A stretch of 5,003 nt of DNA. It comes from Actinomycetota bacterium. GTDB lineage: Bacteria; Actinomycetota; Thermoleophilia; Miltoncostaeales; Miltoncostaeaceae. Positions 1 through 5,003 of the stretch are shown in pieces (positions within the stretch are counted from its first letter, which is position 1; the number at the start of each line of letters is the position of its first letter). The stretch lies in NCBI GenBank assembly GCA_005788075.1, contig SXZC01000160.1, forward strand, positions 1 through 5,003, read 5' to 3'. The translations under genes and the position numbers were made by a program. The notes beneath the pieces are model-generated. The model saw only the letters and a list, made by a program, of their open reading frames with translations, made no database searches and was not told the origin of the DNA.

Positions 1-6
1 CCGTCC

Positions 7-507
7 CTAGGCGGGTGCGCCTGCCTTGTCCTCCACCGGCACGAAGTCGAGCTCGGTGACGATGTCGATGGCGGCGGCCACCGAGCGGGCGTTCGGGCAG
101 TGGTGCGCGTGGATGGAGTTGCAGCGCTCGGCGGCCTCGCGGTGCTCGGGGGCGGCCTTGAGCGTGTAGCGCACGACGATGCGGCGGAGGCGCAGCACGT
201 TGTCATCGTCCACCCCGACCTCGCCGATGGCGTCGGCAACCAGGTCGTCGCCGGTCGCGGTGATGCCGCGGGCCTTCAGCGTGCCGCCGAACGTGCCGAT
301 GAGGCAGCCCGCCACCGATGCCACCAGGTAGTCGAGGGTTCCGGGGTACTCGGGCACCGTGCCGGGCTCGAACCCGTAGTGCTCGCCCTGCCAACCGGGG
401 ACGCCGAACGTCACGTCGGTGCCGGTCATCTCGAGCACGGCCTTGCGAATGGGGGCCTGCTCGCGGGTGAGGTGCACGCGCACCTCGTGAAGCTCGTCGT
501 TTGCCAT
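7..507 (-). CDS. OsmC family protein (peroxiredoxin-like)
   Basis: This 166-residue protein has the size and layout of the OsmC/Ohr family, cytoplasmic proteins that reduce organic hydroperoxides with a pair of cysteines. Visible evidence is the first cysteine in the helix segment SVAGCLIGTF (C68) and the second in HHCPNARSV (C137), about 69 residues apart, as in OsmC, where the second cysteine also sits in a CP motif. An additional cysteine, C129, and several histidines (H133, H135, H136) precede the second. I chose the ATG at 505-507 because GGAGG at 512-516 then lies 4 bases upstream. A GTG one codon earlier (508-510) would touch that site too closely. The gene follows the lyase gene by 75 bases on the same strand and may be co-transcribed with it. 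The OsmC superfamily is clear. Whether this is a true Ohr/OsmC peroxidase or one of the less characterised YhfA-like members cannot be decided here. Confidence 0.88.
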   Translation of the reverse strand: MANDELHEVRVHLTREQAPIRKAVLEMTGTDVTFGVPGWQGEHYGFEPGTVPEYPGTLDYLVASVAGCLIGTFGGTLKARGITATGDDLVADAIGEVGVDDDNVLRLRRIVVRYTLKAAPEHREAAERCNSIHAHHCPNARSVAAAIDIVTELDFVPVEDKAGAPA

Positions 508-510
508 CAC

Positions 511-516
511 TCCTCC
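511..516 (-). promoter_or_regulatory. Shine-Dalgarno site of the osmC-like gene
   Basis: On the minus strand this reads GGAGGA, nearly a full match to the anti-Shine-Dalgarno sequence. GGAGG (512-516) ends 4 bases before the ATG at 505-507 and only 1 base before the alternative GTG at 508-510, so it favours the ATG. It is the clearest ribosome-binding site in the window. Confidence 0.7.
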
Positions 517-539
517 GATCCGGGGTCGCTCACCGCGGG

Positions 540-545
540 ATGATA
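540..545 (-). promoter_or_regulatory. possible -10 element for the osmC-like gene
   Basis: The minus strand reads TATCAT here, five of six matches to TATAAT, in otherwise GC-dominated DNA. It lies 32 bases before the ATG at 505-507, which would give a leader of about 25 bases containing the Shine-Dalgarno site. No convincing -35 hexamer is visible 16-18 bases upstream. An independent or secondary promoter is therefore plausible but unproven. Confidence 0.35.
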
Positions 546-560
546 CGGACCGCGCGGCCC

Positions 561-575
561 CCGCACCCGGTGCGG
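561..575 (-). other. intergenic hairpin after the lyase gene
   Basis: A perfect inverted repeat with arms CCGCACC and GGTGCGG and one central base starts 7 bases after the lyase stop codon. As RNA it would form a stem of about 6 pairs with a 3-base loop. No run of T follows on the minus strand (the next bases are GC-rich), so it does not look like a classical intrinsic terminator. It may stabilise the 3' end of the operon message or attenuate read-through into the osmC-like gene. Confidence 0.4.
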
Positions 576-582
576 AATCCGC

Positions 583-1449
583 TCAGGCGCCGTAGCGCTC
601 GTCGAGCTGGCGATGGTCGGGCAACCCCACCGCGTCCGTGATCTCCTCGAAGGTCATGAGCGTGGATGGCTCGGGGCCCGACCCCGTCGCCGCGAGCGCC
701 TGATACGTGGCGCGCAGCGCGTGGCCCGTGGCCAGGATGCCGCTGATGCCCCACAGCACGAGGCGGAAGCCCATCTCGCCCAGCTCCGGGGTGGGGACGA
801 TGGGCGTCCTCCCCCCCTCCACCATGTTGGCCACCGGGCGGAAGCCCTCGAGATCCGCGCCGACGCGGCGAAGCTCGTCCAGGTCGAGGGGCGCCTCGAC
901 GAAGATGGCGTCGGCCCCCAGGCCGGCGGCCGCCCGGCCGCGGGCGATGGCCTCGTCCAGCCCCTCGAGGCCCCGGGCATCGGTGCGTGCGATGAGGAAC
1001 AGGTCGATGCCCTCCGCGCGCAGGTCGGTGACCGCGCGGATCTTCGCGAGCCACTCGTCACGCGGCACGATGCTCTTACCGTCCATGTGCCCGCAGCGCT
1101 TGGGCCACTGCTGGTCCTCGATGATCATCCCGGCGGCGCCCGCGCGATGCAGCAGCCGCGCCGTGCGCGCAGAGGACAGGGCATTCCCGTAGCCGGTGTC
1201 GGCGTCGACGATCACCGGGGTGCCCGGCACCGCCGCCACGAGGTCACGCGCCGCATCGGTGATCTCGGTCTGCGTGAGGTAGCCGAAGTCCGGCAGCCCC
1301 AGGCGAGACGCCGCAACCGAGTAGCCGGACACCACGAGCGCCTCGAAGCCTGCCTGCACGGCGAGGCGCGACGACAGGCCGTCGTACACGCCGGGCAGCA
1401 CCACGGGGCTGCTCCCGTCCGCCAGCGCGCGCAGGCGATCCGCGCTCAT
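583..1449 (-). CDS. isocitrate lyase/PEP mutase superfamily protein (PrpB-like lyase)
   Basis: A 288-residue cytoplasmic enzyme of the isocitrate lyase/phosphoenolpyruvate mutase superfamily, whose members cleave or rearrange C-C or P-C bonds of 2-hydroxy or 2-oxo acids using Mg2+. Visible signatures in order are PGVYDGLSSRLA near the N-terminus (19-30), SGYSVA (41-46), the metal-binding VDADTGYGN (81-89, D82 and D84), IEDQ (110-113), the catalytic loop PKRCGH (116-121, putative catalytic C119), ARTDA (154-158), VEAP (184-187) and VANMVEGG (207-214). The KRCGH loop resembles methylisocitrate lyase and isocitrate lyase more than PEP mutase, and the length is close to PrpB. No prpC or prpD is nearby, so substrate is undecided among methylisocitrate, oxaloacetate, dimethylmalate and similar acids. 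The ATG start overlaps the upstream stop as ATGA, with a G-rich stretch just upstream. A longer in-frame reading starting at 1953 would overrun two other genes. Confidence 0.88.
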   Translation of the reverse strand: MSADRLRALADGSSPVVLPGVYDGLSSRLAVQAGFEALVVSGYSVAASRLGLPDFGYLTQTEITDAARDLVAAVPGTPVIVDADTGYGNALSSARTARLLHRAGAAGMIIEDQQWPKRCGHMDGKSIVPRDEWLAKIRAVTDLRAEGIDLFLIARTDARGLEGLDEAIARGRAAAGLGADAIFVEAPLDLDELRRVGADLEGFRPVANMVEGGRTPIVPTPELGEMGFRLVLWGISGILATGHALRATYQALAATGSGPEPSTLMTFEEITDAVGLPDHRQLDERYGA

Positions 1450-1895
1450 GCGCCCCCCAGCATGGCGTCCTCGCGGCGGCGCAGGAAGCGCAGCACCCAC
1501 GCCAGCGATCCGAGGTAGCCGAGCGTGAGCGCTGCGCCGTTGGTGAACCAGGCCAGCGGATAGCCCACGAAGTACGCCGAGGCCAGCGCGAGCAGGAAGA
1601 CGACCCCCAGGGGGATCACGTGCACCATCTGCCAGCTGTTCATCGGAATGGGCCGGGGGTGCAGCCGCAGGCGCAGCCCTGTGGTGACTGCGGCCATGAT
1701 TGCGTACCCGGTGAAGGCGCCCGCCAGGAAGAGCAGGATGTCCCATGGATCCGGCGGGTGCCCCTGGAAGTGCACGTCGAGTCCAGCTGACGCAAAAGTG
1801 GCCAGCGTGAAGCCGTACGGCGGCGCCATCTGCACGAGGAGCGCCCGAAGCCCGAGGCGATAGTCCTCCTCGGGCCTGCCCGCGTCGCTGCTCAC
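1446..1895 (-). CDS. small four-helix membrane protein, function unknown
   Basis: A 149-residue protein I do not recognise. Four hydrophobic segments can be read at about 16-38, 50-73, 90-111 and 113-137. Charges fit an N-in/C-in arrangement: RLRLHPRP (75-82) between segments 2 and 3 and RFLRRRE (136-142) after segment 4 would be cytoplasmic, while DVHFQGHPPDP (40-50) between segments 1 and 2 would be outside. The motif PMNSWQMVHVIPLG (84-97) is distinctive and could help find homologues. The start is taken as the GTG at 1893-1895, whose sequence GTGA overlaps the stop of the LytR_C gene by 4 bases. No good Shine-Dalgarno sequence is seen, so translation probably depends on coupling. An upstream in-frame start at 2042 gives an Arg-rich shadow of the preceding gene. 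The stop overlaps the lyase start by 4 bases. The position suggests a membrane role linked to the envelope genes upstream, but no function can be assigned. Confidence 0.8.
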   Translation of the reverse strand: MSSDAGRPEEDYRLGLRALLVQMAPPYGFTLATFASAGLDVHFQGHPPDPWDILLFLAGAFTGYAIMAAVTTGLRLRLHPRPIPMNSWQMVHVIPLGVVFLLALASAYFVGYPLAWFTNGAALTLGYLGSLAWVLRFLRRREDAMLGGA

Positions 1896-2626
1896 GGCCC
1901 GGCGGCGGTGTCCTTGCCCACCACCACGACCACGTCGGCCTCGCCGATGGCATCGCTCGCCACGCCGTCGAGCGGCGGCGCGCTCGTGATGCCGAGGTCC
2001 TTGGCCACGTTCTGCGCGATGGCCTGCTTGCCGGGCCGCCACATCACCACCGACTTCGCGAGGTCCTGGTCGTTGGCGTCACCCACCTGCCCCACCCGGT
2101 ACCCCGCGGTCTCCACCTTGGGCGCCACGCGGTCGGCGGCTGCGCCGGTGACGCCGCTGGCGTTGAGCACGGCCACCGTGTAGGCGGCGCGGTCCTGGAT
2201 GGCCGGCGGGTTCTCGGGCACCACGGCGTCAGGGTCGGCCCCTAGCGGGCTGTTGGCGGGCTTCGTGATGGGTGCGGTGTCGGCCGCGCTCGTGGACGAG
2301 CCATCGCCGCGGATCACGAACCACCACCCGGCGAATCCCCCCACCACGATGATGGCCAGCACCCCGGCGATGATGCCGATGGTGGCGCCATTGCCGGTGC
2401 TGCTCGGCATCGGGAGGCCACCCTGCGAGATGCCCTCGCGGCCCGACAGGGCCTGCGTGCGATCGCTCGCCACCGGCGCCGAGTTGCCGAGGCCGTGCTG
2501 CGCCCGCGCCTGGAGGCCGTCGATGATGGTCTTGCGCCGCCACGCGACGAGCAACAGCCCGAGCGCCCCGAAGAGCGACACGAACATCACGATTGTCGCG
2601 GAGATCATGATCCAGTCGGATGACAT
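1892..2626 (-). CDS. LytR_C-domain membrane protein
   Basis: A 244-residue protein whose C-terminal part (about 148-238) has the pattern of the LytR_C domain, found at the C-terminus of many LytR-CpsA-Psr cell-wall ligases and also alone in actinobacterial membrane proteins. Seen are YTVAVLNASGVTGAA (149-163), a central ETAGYRV (172-178), and the closing strand EADVVVVVGKD (229-239). Two hydrophobic segments (about 6-28 and 82-105) flank a polar loop beginning RRK (30-32), predicting outside N-terminus, cytoplasmic loop and an extracytoplasmic LytR_C domain joined by a Pro/Ala/Asp-rich linker (106-147). The catalytic LCP phosphotransferase domain is absent, so it is not itself a wall-polymer ligase. 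A binding or scaffolding role is only inferred. The ATG at 2624-2626 shares one base with the deacetylase stop (TGATG), and GGGGAAGG lies 6 bases upstream as a ribosome-binding site. Confidence 0.85.
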   Translation of the reverse strand: MSSDWIMISATIVMFVSLFGALGLLLVAWRRKTIIDGLQARAQHGLGNSAPVASDRTQALSGREGISQGGLPMPSSTGNGATIGIIAGVLAIIVVGGFAGWWFVIRGDGSSTSAADTAPITKPANSPLGADPDAVVPENPPAIQDRAAYTVAVLNASGVTGAAADRVAPKVETAGYRVGQVGDANDQDLAKSVVMWRPGKQAIAQNVAKDLGITSAPPLDGVASDAIGEADVVVVVGKDTAAGP

Positions 2627-3828
2627 CAGGCGCCTTCCCCGGGGACCGGCGGCGCGTCACCGCCGGTGACGACGGGCGTCGTCGAACTGGATCCTGCCGA
2701 ATCCGCTGGCGTCGTGGCGCTGTCGCCGAACATCGTCGTGAGGGTGACCGCCTTCAGGCCCTTCGCCTTGAGCCCCGAGATCATCGACGGCAGGGCATCT
2801 GCGGTGGTCGCGATGGCGTGGAGCACGACGATCGACCCCTTTTGCGAGGCGCTCACCACGCGCTGGGTGAGGGTGGCGACATCGGGCTTCTCGTAGTCGG
2901 ATGGGTCGACATCCCACATGACGATCCACCGGTATCCCAGCTTGCCGGCGGCCTGCTCGATGCCGGTGCTGAGCGCCCCGTACGGTGGCCGGTAGAAGGG
3001 CACGCTCGACACGCCGAGGAAGCGATCGGTGGCCGCGTTGTTCGACAGGTCGGTCATGGCCTCCGCCTCACTGCTGGTGGTGCTCGTGCGATGCCCCCAG
3101 CCATGACTGCAGAGGGTGATCACGCCATCGGCCACCGCGGCCTGCACCTTCTTCGCGAGCGCCTCGGACCACGTCTTCACGTTGATCCCGTTGAGGCAGA
3201 ACGTGCCGCCCGACTTCGTGCGCCTCAGGACGTCGATGATGCGCGAGACACCGGCCTCGTCGAGGCCGTCGTCGAACACCAGGGCCACATAGGGCTTCTT
3301 CGTGGCGACCGAGCGCACCACCTCGGCGCGGCCCGGGCCGGGCTCGGGCGGAAGCAGGAACACCCCGGAGCGCGCCGTCTTGCCGGAGTCATCCCGCACC
3401 TCGACGTAGCCGGGAATGGAGCCTGCGCGGGTTGCGCGGGCAACGGCCGGGGGCACCGGCAACGCCTTGGCGGCGGCGGTCCACGAACCGGTCACCGGCG
3501 GGGCAGCCTTCGGGGTGGCCACCAGGCGCATCTGCAGGCCGTCGCCGCCCGCGGCGGTGACGGCGATGGTTGACTCCTTCGGGGCGGGCAGTTGTGGCTT
3601 CGGGGGCGTGGCGAACACCTGCAGGGCTGGGGCGTCGGCCGTGGCCTCGGATGCCCGCGAGCCACCGCTGTCGCGCGCCGACCAGGCGACCGCGCCGACG
3701 ACGGCGATGACCGCCACCAGCACCACGAGGAATGCATTGCGGCGGCGGCGGCGCAACTGCCGGGCGCGGTTGCCGTCAGGCGGCCGCCGGCCGCGGCCGG
3801 ACGAGCGCGATGAGTCGCGTGGGCTCAC
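2626..3828 (-). CDS. membrane-anchored polysaccharide deacetylase (CE4/NodB family)
   Basis: A 400-residue protein predicted to remove N- or O-acetyl groups from an extracytoplasmic glycan (peptidoglycan, chitin-like or xylan-like). The NodB domain (about 178-365) keeps all five CE4 motifs: VFDDG (184-188; D186 base, D187 metal), SHGWGH (241-246; metal ligands H242 and H246), RPPYG (280-284), WDVDPSD (305-311) and VLHA (335-338; H337). It should therefore be catalytically active. The N-terminus is Arg/Ser-rich and cytoplasmic (1-31, with five consecutive Arg at 26-30), followed by one membrane segment (about 32-50). No lipobox or clear signal-peptidase site is seen, so it is probably an uncleaved anchor. 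A region of about 125 residues (51-177) matches nothing I know, and the tail (370-400) is Ser/Thr/Pro-rich and likely disordered. The GTG start is the only start codon before an in-frame stop at 3883-3885. It lacks a Shine-Dalgarno sequence and is probably leaderless. Confidence 0.9.
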   Translation of the reverse strand: MSPRDSSRSSGRGRRPPDGNRARQLRRRRRNAFLVVLVAVIAVVGAVAWSARDSGGSRASEATADAPALQVFATPPKPQLPAPKESTIAVTAAGGDGLQMRLVATPKAAPPVTGSWTAAAKALPVPPAVARATRAGSIPGYVEVRDDSGKTARSGVFLLPPEPGPGRAEVVRSVATKKPYVALVFDDGLDEAGVSRIIDVLRRTKSGGTFCLNGINVKTWSEALAKKVQAAVADGVITLCSHGWGHRTSTTSSEAEAMTDLSNNAATDRFLGVSSVPFYRPPYGALSTGIEQAAGKLGYRWIVMWDVDPSDYEKPDVATLTQRVVSASQKGSIVVLHAIATTADALPSMISGLKAKGLKAVTLTTMFGDSATTPADSAGSSSTTPVVTGGDAPPVPGEGA

Positions 3829-3836
3829 GGGGGGCG

Positions 3837-3842
3837 ATGGTA
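3837..3842 (-). promoter_or_regulatory. putative -10 element of the deacetylase operon (leaderless)
   Basis: The minus strand reads TACCAT, matching the actinobacterial TANNNT -10 consensus. It ends 8 bases before the GTG start at 3828, so transcription would begin at or within a base or two of the start codon. The interval is C-rich and has no Shine-Dalgarno match, which fits leaderless translation. A recognisable -35 hexamer is not visible, and the call rests on motif and spacing only. Confidence 0.45.
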
Positions 3843-3873
3843 GCGCCCGTGCCCGGCGCCCCCGGGTCGCGGC

Positions 3874-3879
3874 TAGTCT
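3874..3879 (+). promoter_or_regulatory. putative -10 element of the orphan acidic gene (leaderless)
   Basis: The plus strand reads TAGTCT, matching TANNNT. Seven bases separate it from the ATG at 3887, the classical spacing for transcription starting on the A of the start codon. The 7 bases in between contain no ribosome-binding sequence. No -35 hexamer is evident. The element lies 31 bases from the oppositely oriented hexamer at 3837-3842, so the two promoters could not easily be occupied by polymerase at once. Confidence 0.5.
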
Positions 3880-3886
3880 TGGTCAC

Positions 3887-4387
3887 ATGCACGAATGGAC
3901 CGGACTCTCACGGGGACGCGCGCTCGCCGTCGCCACCGCCCGCGACCCGCGCGAGTTCCCCGTGGGCCTCTTCCATCGCGACCCGGTGCCGCCGCCCAAC
4001 CAGGGCCCCGGCGCCTTCATGTGGTTCGCCGATGACGCCGAGGCGGCCGACTTCATGGTGGAGGTGGTGCCGCGCCTGCTGCTCGACCCCGACAGCTGGC
4101 CCGACTTCGACGAGCTGGTGGCCACCACGCGCGAGGTCGTGCGGGGCGTTCCGGGCGGATCCATCGGCCCGATGGACGCCCTGCGCGAGCTCGCCCCCCA
4201 CTGGGGCGGGCGGGCGCACTTCGTGTGGTGGGGAACCTTCGACGAGCTCCCGACGGGATCGAGCGACTTCGGGCGCCTGGTGCGCCTTCAGTACCTCGAG
4301 TACGAGGATGATCCGGAGCAGGAACGTGACATCCCCGACGACGAGCTCGATGCCCTCGTGAGGTTCCTGAGGGTCTACCCCGACTAG
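3887..4387 (+). CDS. hypothetical acidic protein
   Basis: A 166-residue protein I do not recognise. It has no signal peptide, no membrane segment and no familiar catalytic motif, so it is probably cytoplasmic. It is acidic, with a concentrated Asp/Glu stretch near the C-terminus (139-154), and rich in aromatic residues, for example FMWFADD (44-50), HWGGRAHFVWWGTFDE (105-120) and LQYLEYEDD (134-142). The alternation of aromatic and acidic segments suggests a small compact alpha/beta fold. The ATG at 3887 is chosen because the upstream in-frame extension (to 3416) overlies the oppositely oriented deacetylase gene and because a TANNNT hexamer lies 7 bases upstream. It is transcribed alone, divergent from the deacetylase operon and convergent with trpA, so context gives no functional clue. 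Codon use matches its neighbours, with no sign of recent transfer. Confidence 0.78.
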   Translation: MHEWTGLSRGRALAVATARDPREFPVGLFHRDPVPPPNQGPGAFMWFADDAEAADFMVEVVPRLLLDPDSWPDFDELVATTREVVRGVPGGSIGPMDALRELAPHWGGRAHFVWWGTFDELPTGSSDFGRLVRLQYLEYEDDPEQERDIPDDELDALVRFLRVYPD

Positions 4388-5003
4388 GGGCGGAGCGCGC
4401 CGGCCACGCCGGCGCCGAAGTCATCCACGGCCGCATCCGCGGCATCGGCGTCGGGGGCATCCCCGATGCGCCGGATGATCTCGCTGGCGATCACCACGCC
4501 GTCGGCGATCCCGCCGATCTGCTCGGCCTGGTCGGGCGTGCGCACGCCGAAGCCCACCACGACCGGAACGGGGATGTGCCTGCGCGCGCGATCCACGAGC
4601 GCCCGCAGGCGGTCGTCCATGGTCATCTCGCCGCCCGTCACCCCGGTGACGGCGACCAGATACACGAAGCCCTCCGCGCTCTCGCCGATCTCGGCCATGC
4701 GGGCGTCGTCCGTGGTGGGCGCCGCGAGGGCGATGAGCGCCACCCCGGCAGCACGGGCGGCCTCCCGCACCTCGGTGGCCTCATCCACCGGGAGGTCGGG
4801 GATGATGATGCCGGCCACGCCTTTTTCGGCCGCGGCGCCGAGGAACTCGCTCGCGCCCTGCGCGATGACCGTGTTGAAGTAGGTCATCACCACCACGGGC
4901 GGCCCGTCGCGCAGGTCGTCGGCGATGTCCAGCACGTCCGAGGGCCGGGTGCCGGCGTCGAGCGCGGCCTGCCCCGCCGCCTGGATGGTCGGGCCATCCG
5001 CCA
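4384..5003 (-). CDS. trpA: tryptophan synthase alpha chain, 5' end outside the window
   Basis: The alpha subunit of tryptophan synthase cleaves indole-3-glycerol phosphate to indole and glyceraldehyde 3-phosphate, and the indole is channelled to TrpB. The window holds the last 206 codons or so. Seen in order are ADGPTIQAAGQAAL at the window edge (its Asp, codon 4996-4998, aligns with catalytic Asp60 of the E. coli enzyme), VVVMTYFN, GIIIPDLPVDEA, LIALAAPTTDDAR, GFVYLVAVTGVTGG, VVVGFGVRTPDQA (phosphate-binding GFG) and ADGVVIASEIIRRI. The catalytic Glu (E. coli Glu49) lies beyond the window. A GTG at 4933-4935 is internal, not the start, because the conserved TrpA sequence continues upstream in frame. 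In the second phosphate loop the usual GSAIV appears as ASEII. The C-terminus carries an Ala/Asp-rich tail. Gene neighbours trpB and trpC are expected just outside. The stop codon overlaps that of the convergent gene. Confidence 0.95.
   Translation of the reverse strand, partial: ADGPTIQAAGQAALDAGTRPSDVLDIADDLRDGPPVVVMTYFNTVIAQGASEFLGAAAEKGVAGIIIPDLPVDEATEVREAARAAGVALIALAAPTTDDARMAEIGESAEGFVYLVAVTGVTGGEMTMDDRLRALVDRARRHIPVPVVVGFGVRTPDQAEQIGGIADGVVIASEIIRRIGDAPDADAADAAVDDFGAGVAGALRP

Noticed and set aside
100..543. Plus-strand open frame of 147 codons
   Set aside because: It is antisense to the OsmC-like gene, and its composition is that of a shadow frame.
561..575. Hairpin as a Rho-independent terminator
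   Set aside because: The stem is short and no T-tract follows on the transcribed strand, so it is listed only as a hairpin.
613..1518. Long plus-strand open frame of about 300 codons
   Set aside because: It is antisense to the lyase, whose catalytic motifs are unmistakable. The translated product is His/Arg/Gly-rich low-complexity, typical of shadow frames in GC-rich DNA.
1450..1953. N-terminal extension of the lyase reading frame up to 1953
   Set aside because: The added sequence is Pro/Arg/Ala-rich, lies over the four-helix membrane protein and the end of the LytR_C gene in another frame, and the superfamily N-terminus fits the ATG at 1449 with an ATGA overlap.
2620..3573. Plus-strand open frame of 317 codons
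   Set aside because: It is antisense to the CE4 deacetylase with all five motifs. The product is Arg/Gly/His-rich with no domain.
3736..3753. GCG/GGC triplet run as a repeat element
   Set aside because: It encodes the five-Arg stretch before the membrane anchor of the deacetylase and is explained by codon use.
3843..3859. Inverted repeat GCGCC/GGCGC as an operator between the divergent genes
   Set aside because: Arms are only 5 bases of pure G and C in very GC-rich DNA, expected by chance. No regulator gene is nearby.
3416..3886. Upstream extension of the orphan plus-strand gene
   Set aside because: It overlies the N-terminal half of the deacetylase on the other strand and the divergent intergenic region. 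The ATG at 3887 has a promoter-like hexamer at the right spacing.
4933..4935. GTG as the start codon of trpA
   Set aside because: Conserved TrpA sequence (ADGPTIQAAG) continues upstream in frame to the window edge, so the gene is cut by the window rather than starting here.
1..5003. Defence, mobile or secondary-metabolite system
   Set aside because: No nuclease, transposase, integrase, toxin-antitoxin, reverse transcriptase, CRISPR repeat or biosynthetic core enzyme is seen in any frame. The genes read as ordinary core metabolism and envelope functions.

Overview
The window is one compact, very GC-rich stretch (GC-dominated third codon positions, GTG as well as ATG starts, genes that overlap by 1-4 bases). 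Together with a free-standing LytR_C-domain protein and a signal-anchored CE4 deacetylase, this suggests a high-GC Gram-positive lineage, most likely Actinobacteria in the broad sense (a deep branch such as Thermoleophilia is possible, but this is an inference). There are no RNA genes, mobile elements, CRISPR arrays or long repeats, and no gene-free stretch exceeds 80 bases.

Layout from left to right. An OsmC-family protein (minus strand, 7-507) lies downstream of a tightly packed minus-strand block. Read in the direction of transcription, the block is: a membrane-anchored CE4 polysaccharide deacetylase (3828 to 2626), a two-membrane-segment LytR_C-domain protein (2626 to 1892), a small four-helix membrane protein of unknown function (1895 to 1446) and an isocitrate lyase/PEP mutase-superfamily enzyme (1449 to 583). 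Consecutive genes overlap by 1, 4 and 4 bases, so they are almost certainly one transcript with coupled translation. The osmC-like gene follows after a 75-base gap holding a small hairpin, a possible -10 element and a strong Shine-Dalgarno sequence, so it may be read both from the operon and from its own promoter.

The block is bounded on the right by a 58-base divergent intergenic region (3829-3886). Each flanking start codon has a TANNNT hexamer only 7-8 bases upstream and no convincing ribosome-binding site, the usual picture of leaderless transcription. To the right, an acidic orphan protein (plus strand, 3887-4387) converges on trpA (minus strand, 4384 to beyond the window end). The two stop codons are superimposed on one CTAG palindrome.

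Functionally, the operon combines cell-envelope work (deacetylation of an extracytoplasmic glycan, an extracellular LytR_C domain and a membrane protein) with one cytoplasmic C-C or P-C lyase-type enzyme and a thiol peroxidase-like protein. trpA belongs to tryptophan synthesis and its operon partners lie outside the window. I see no defence, mobile or otherwise exotic system. The most interesting points are the head-to-head leaderless promoters, the uncharacterised membrane protein locked between known envelope genes and the lyase, the LytR_C protein without a catalytic LCP domain, and the orphan acidic protein.
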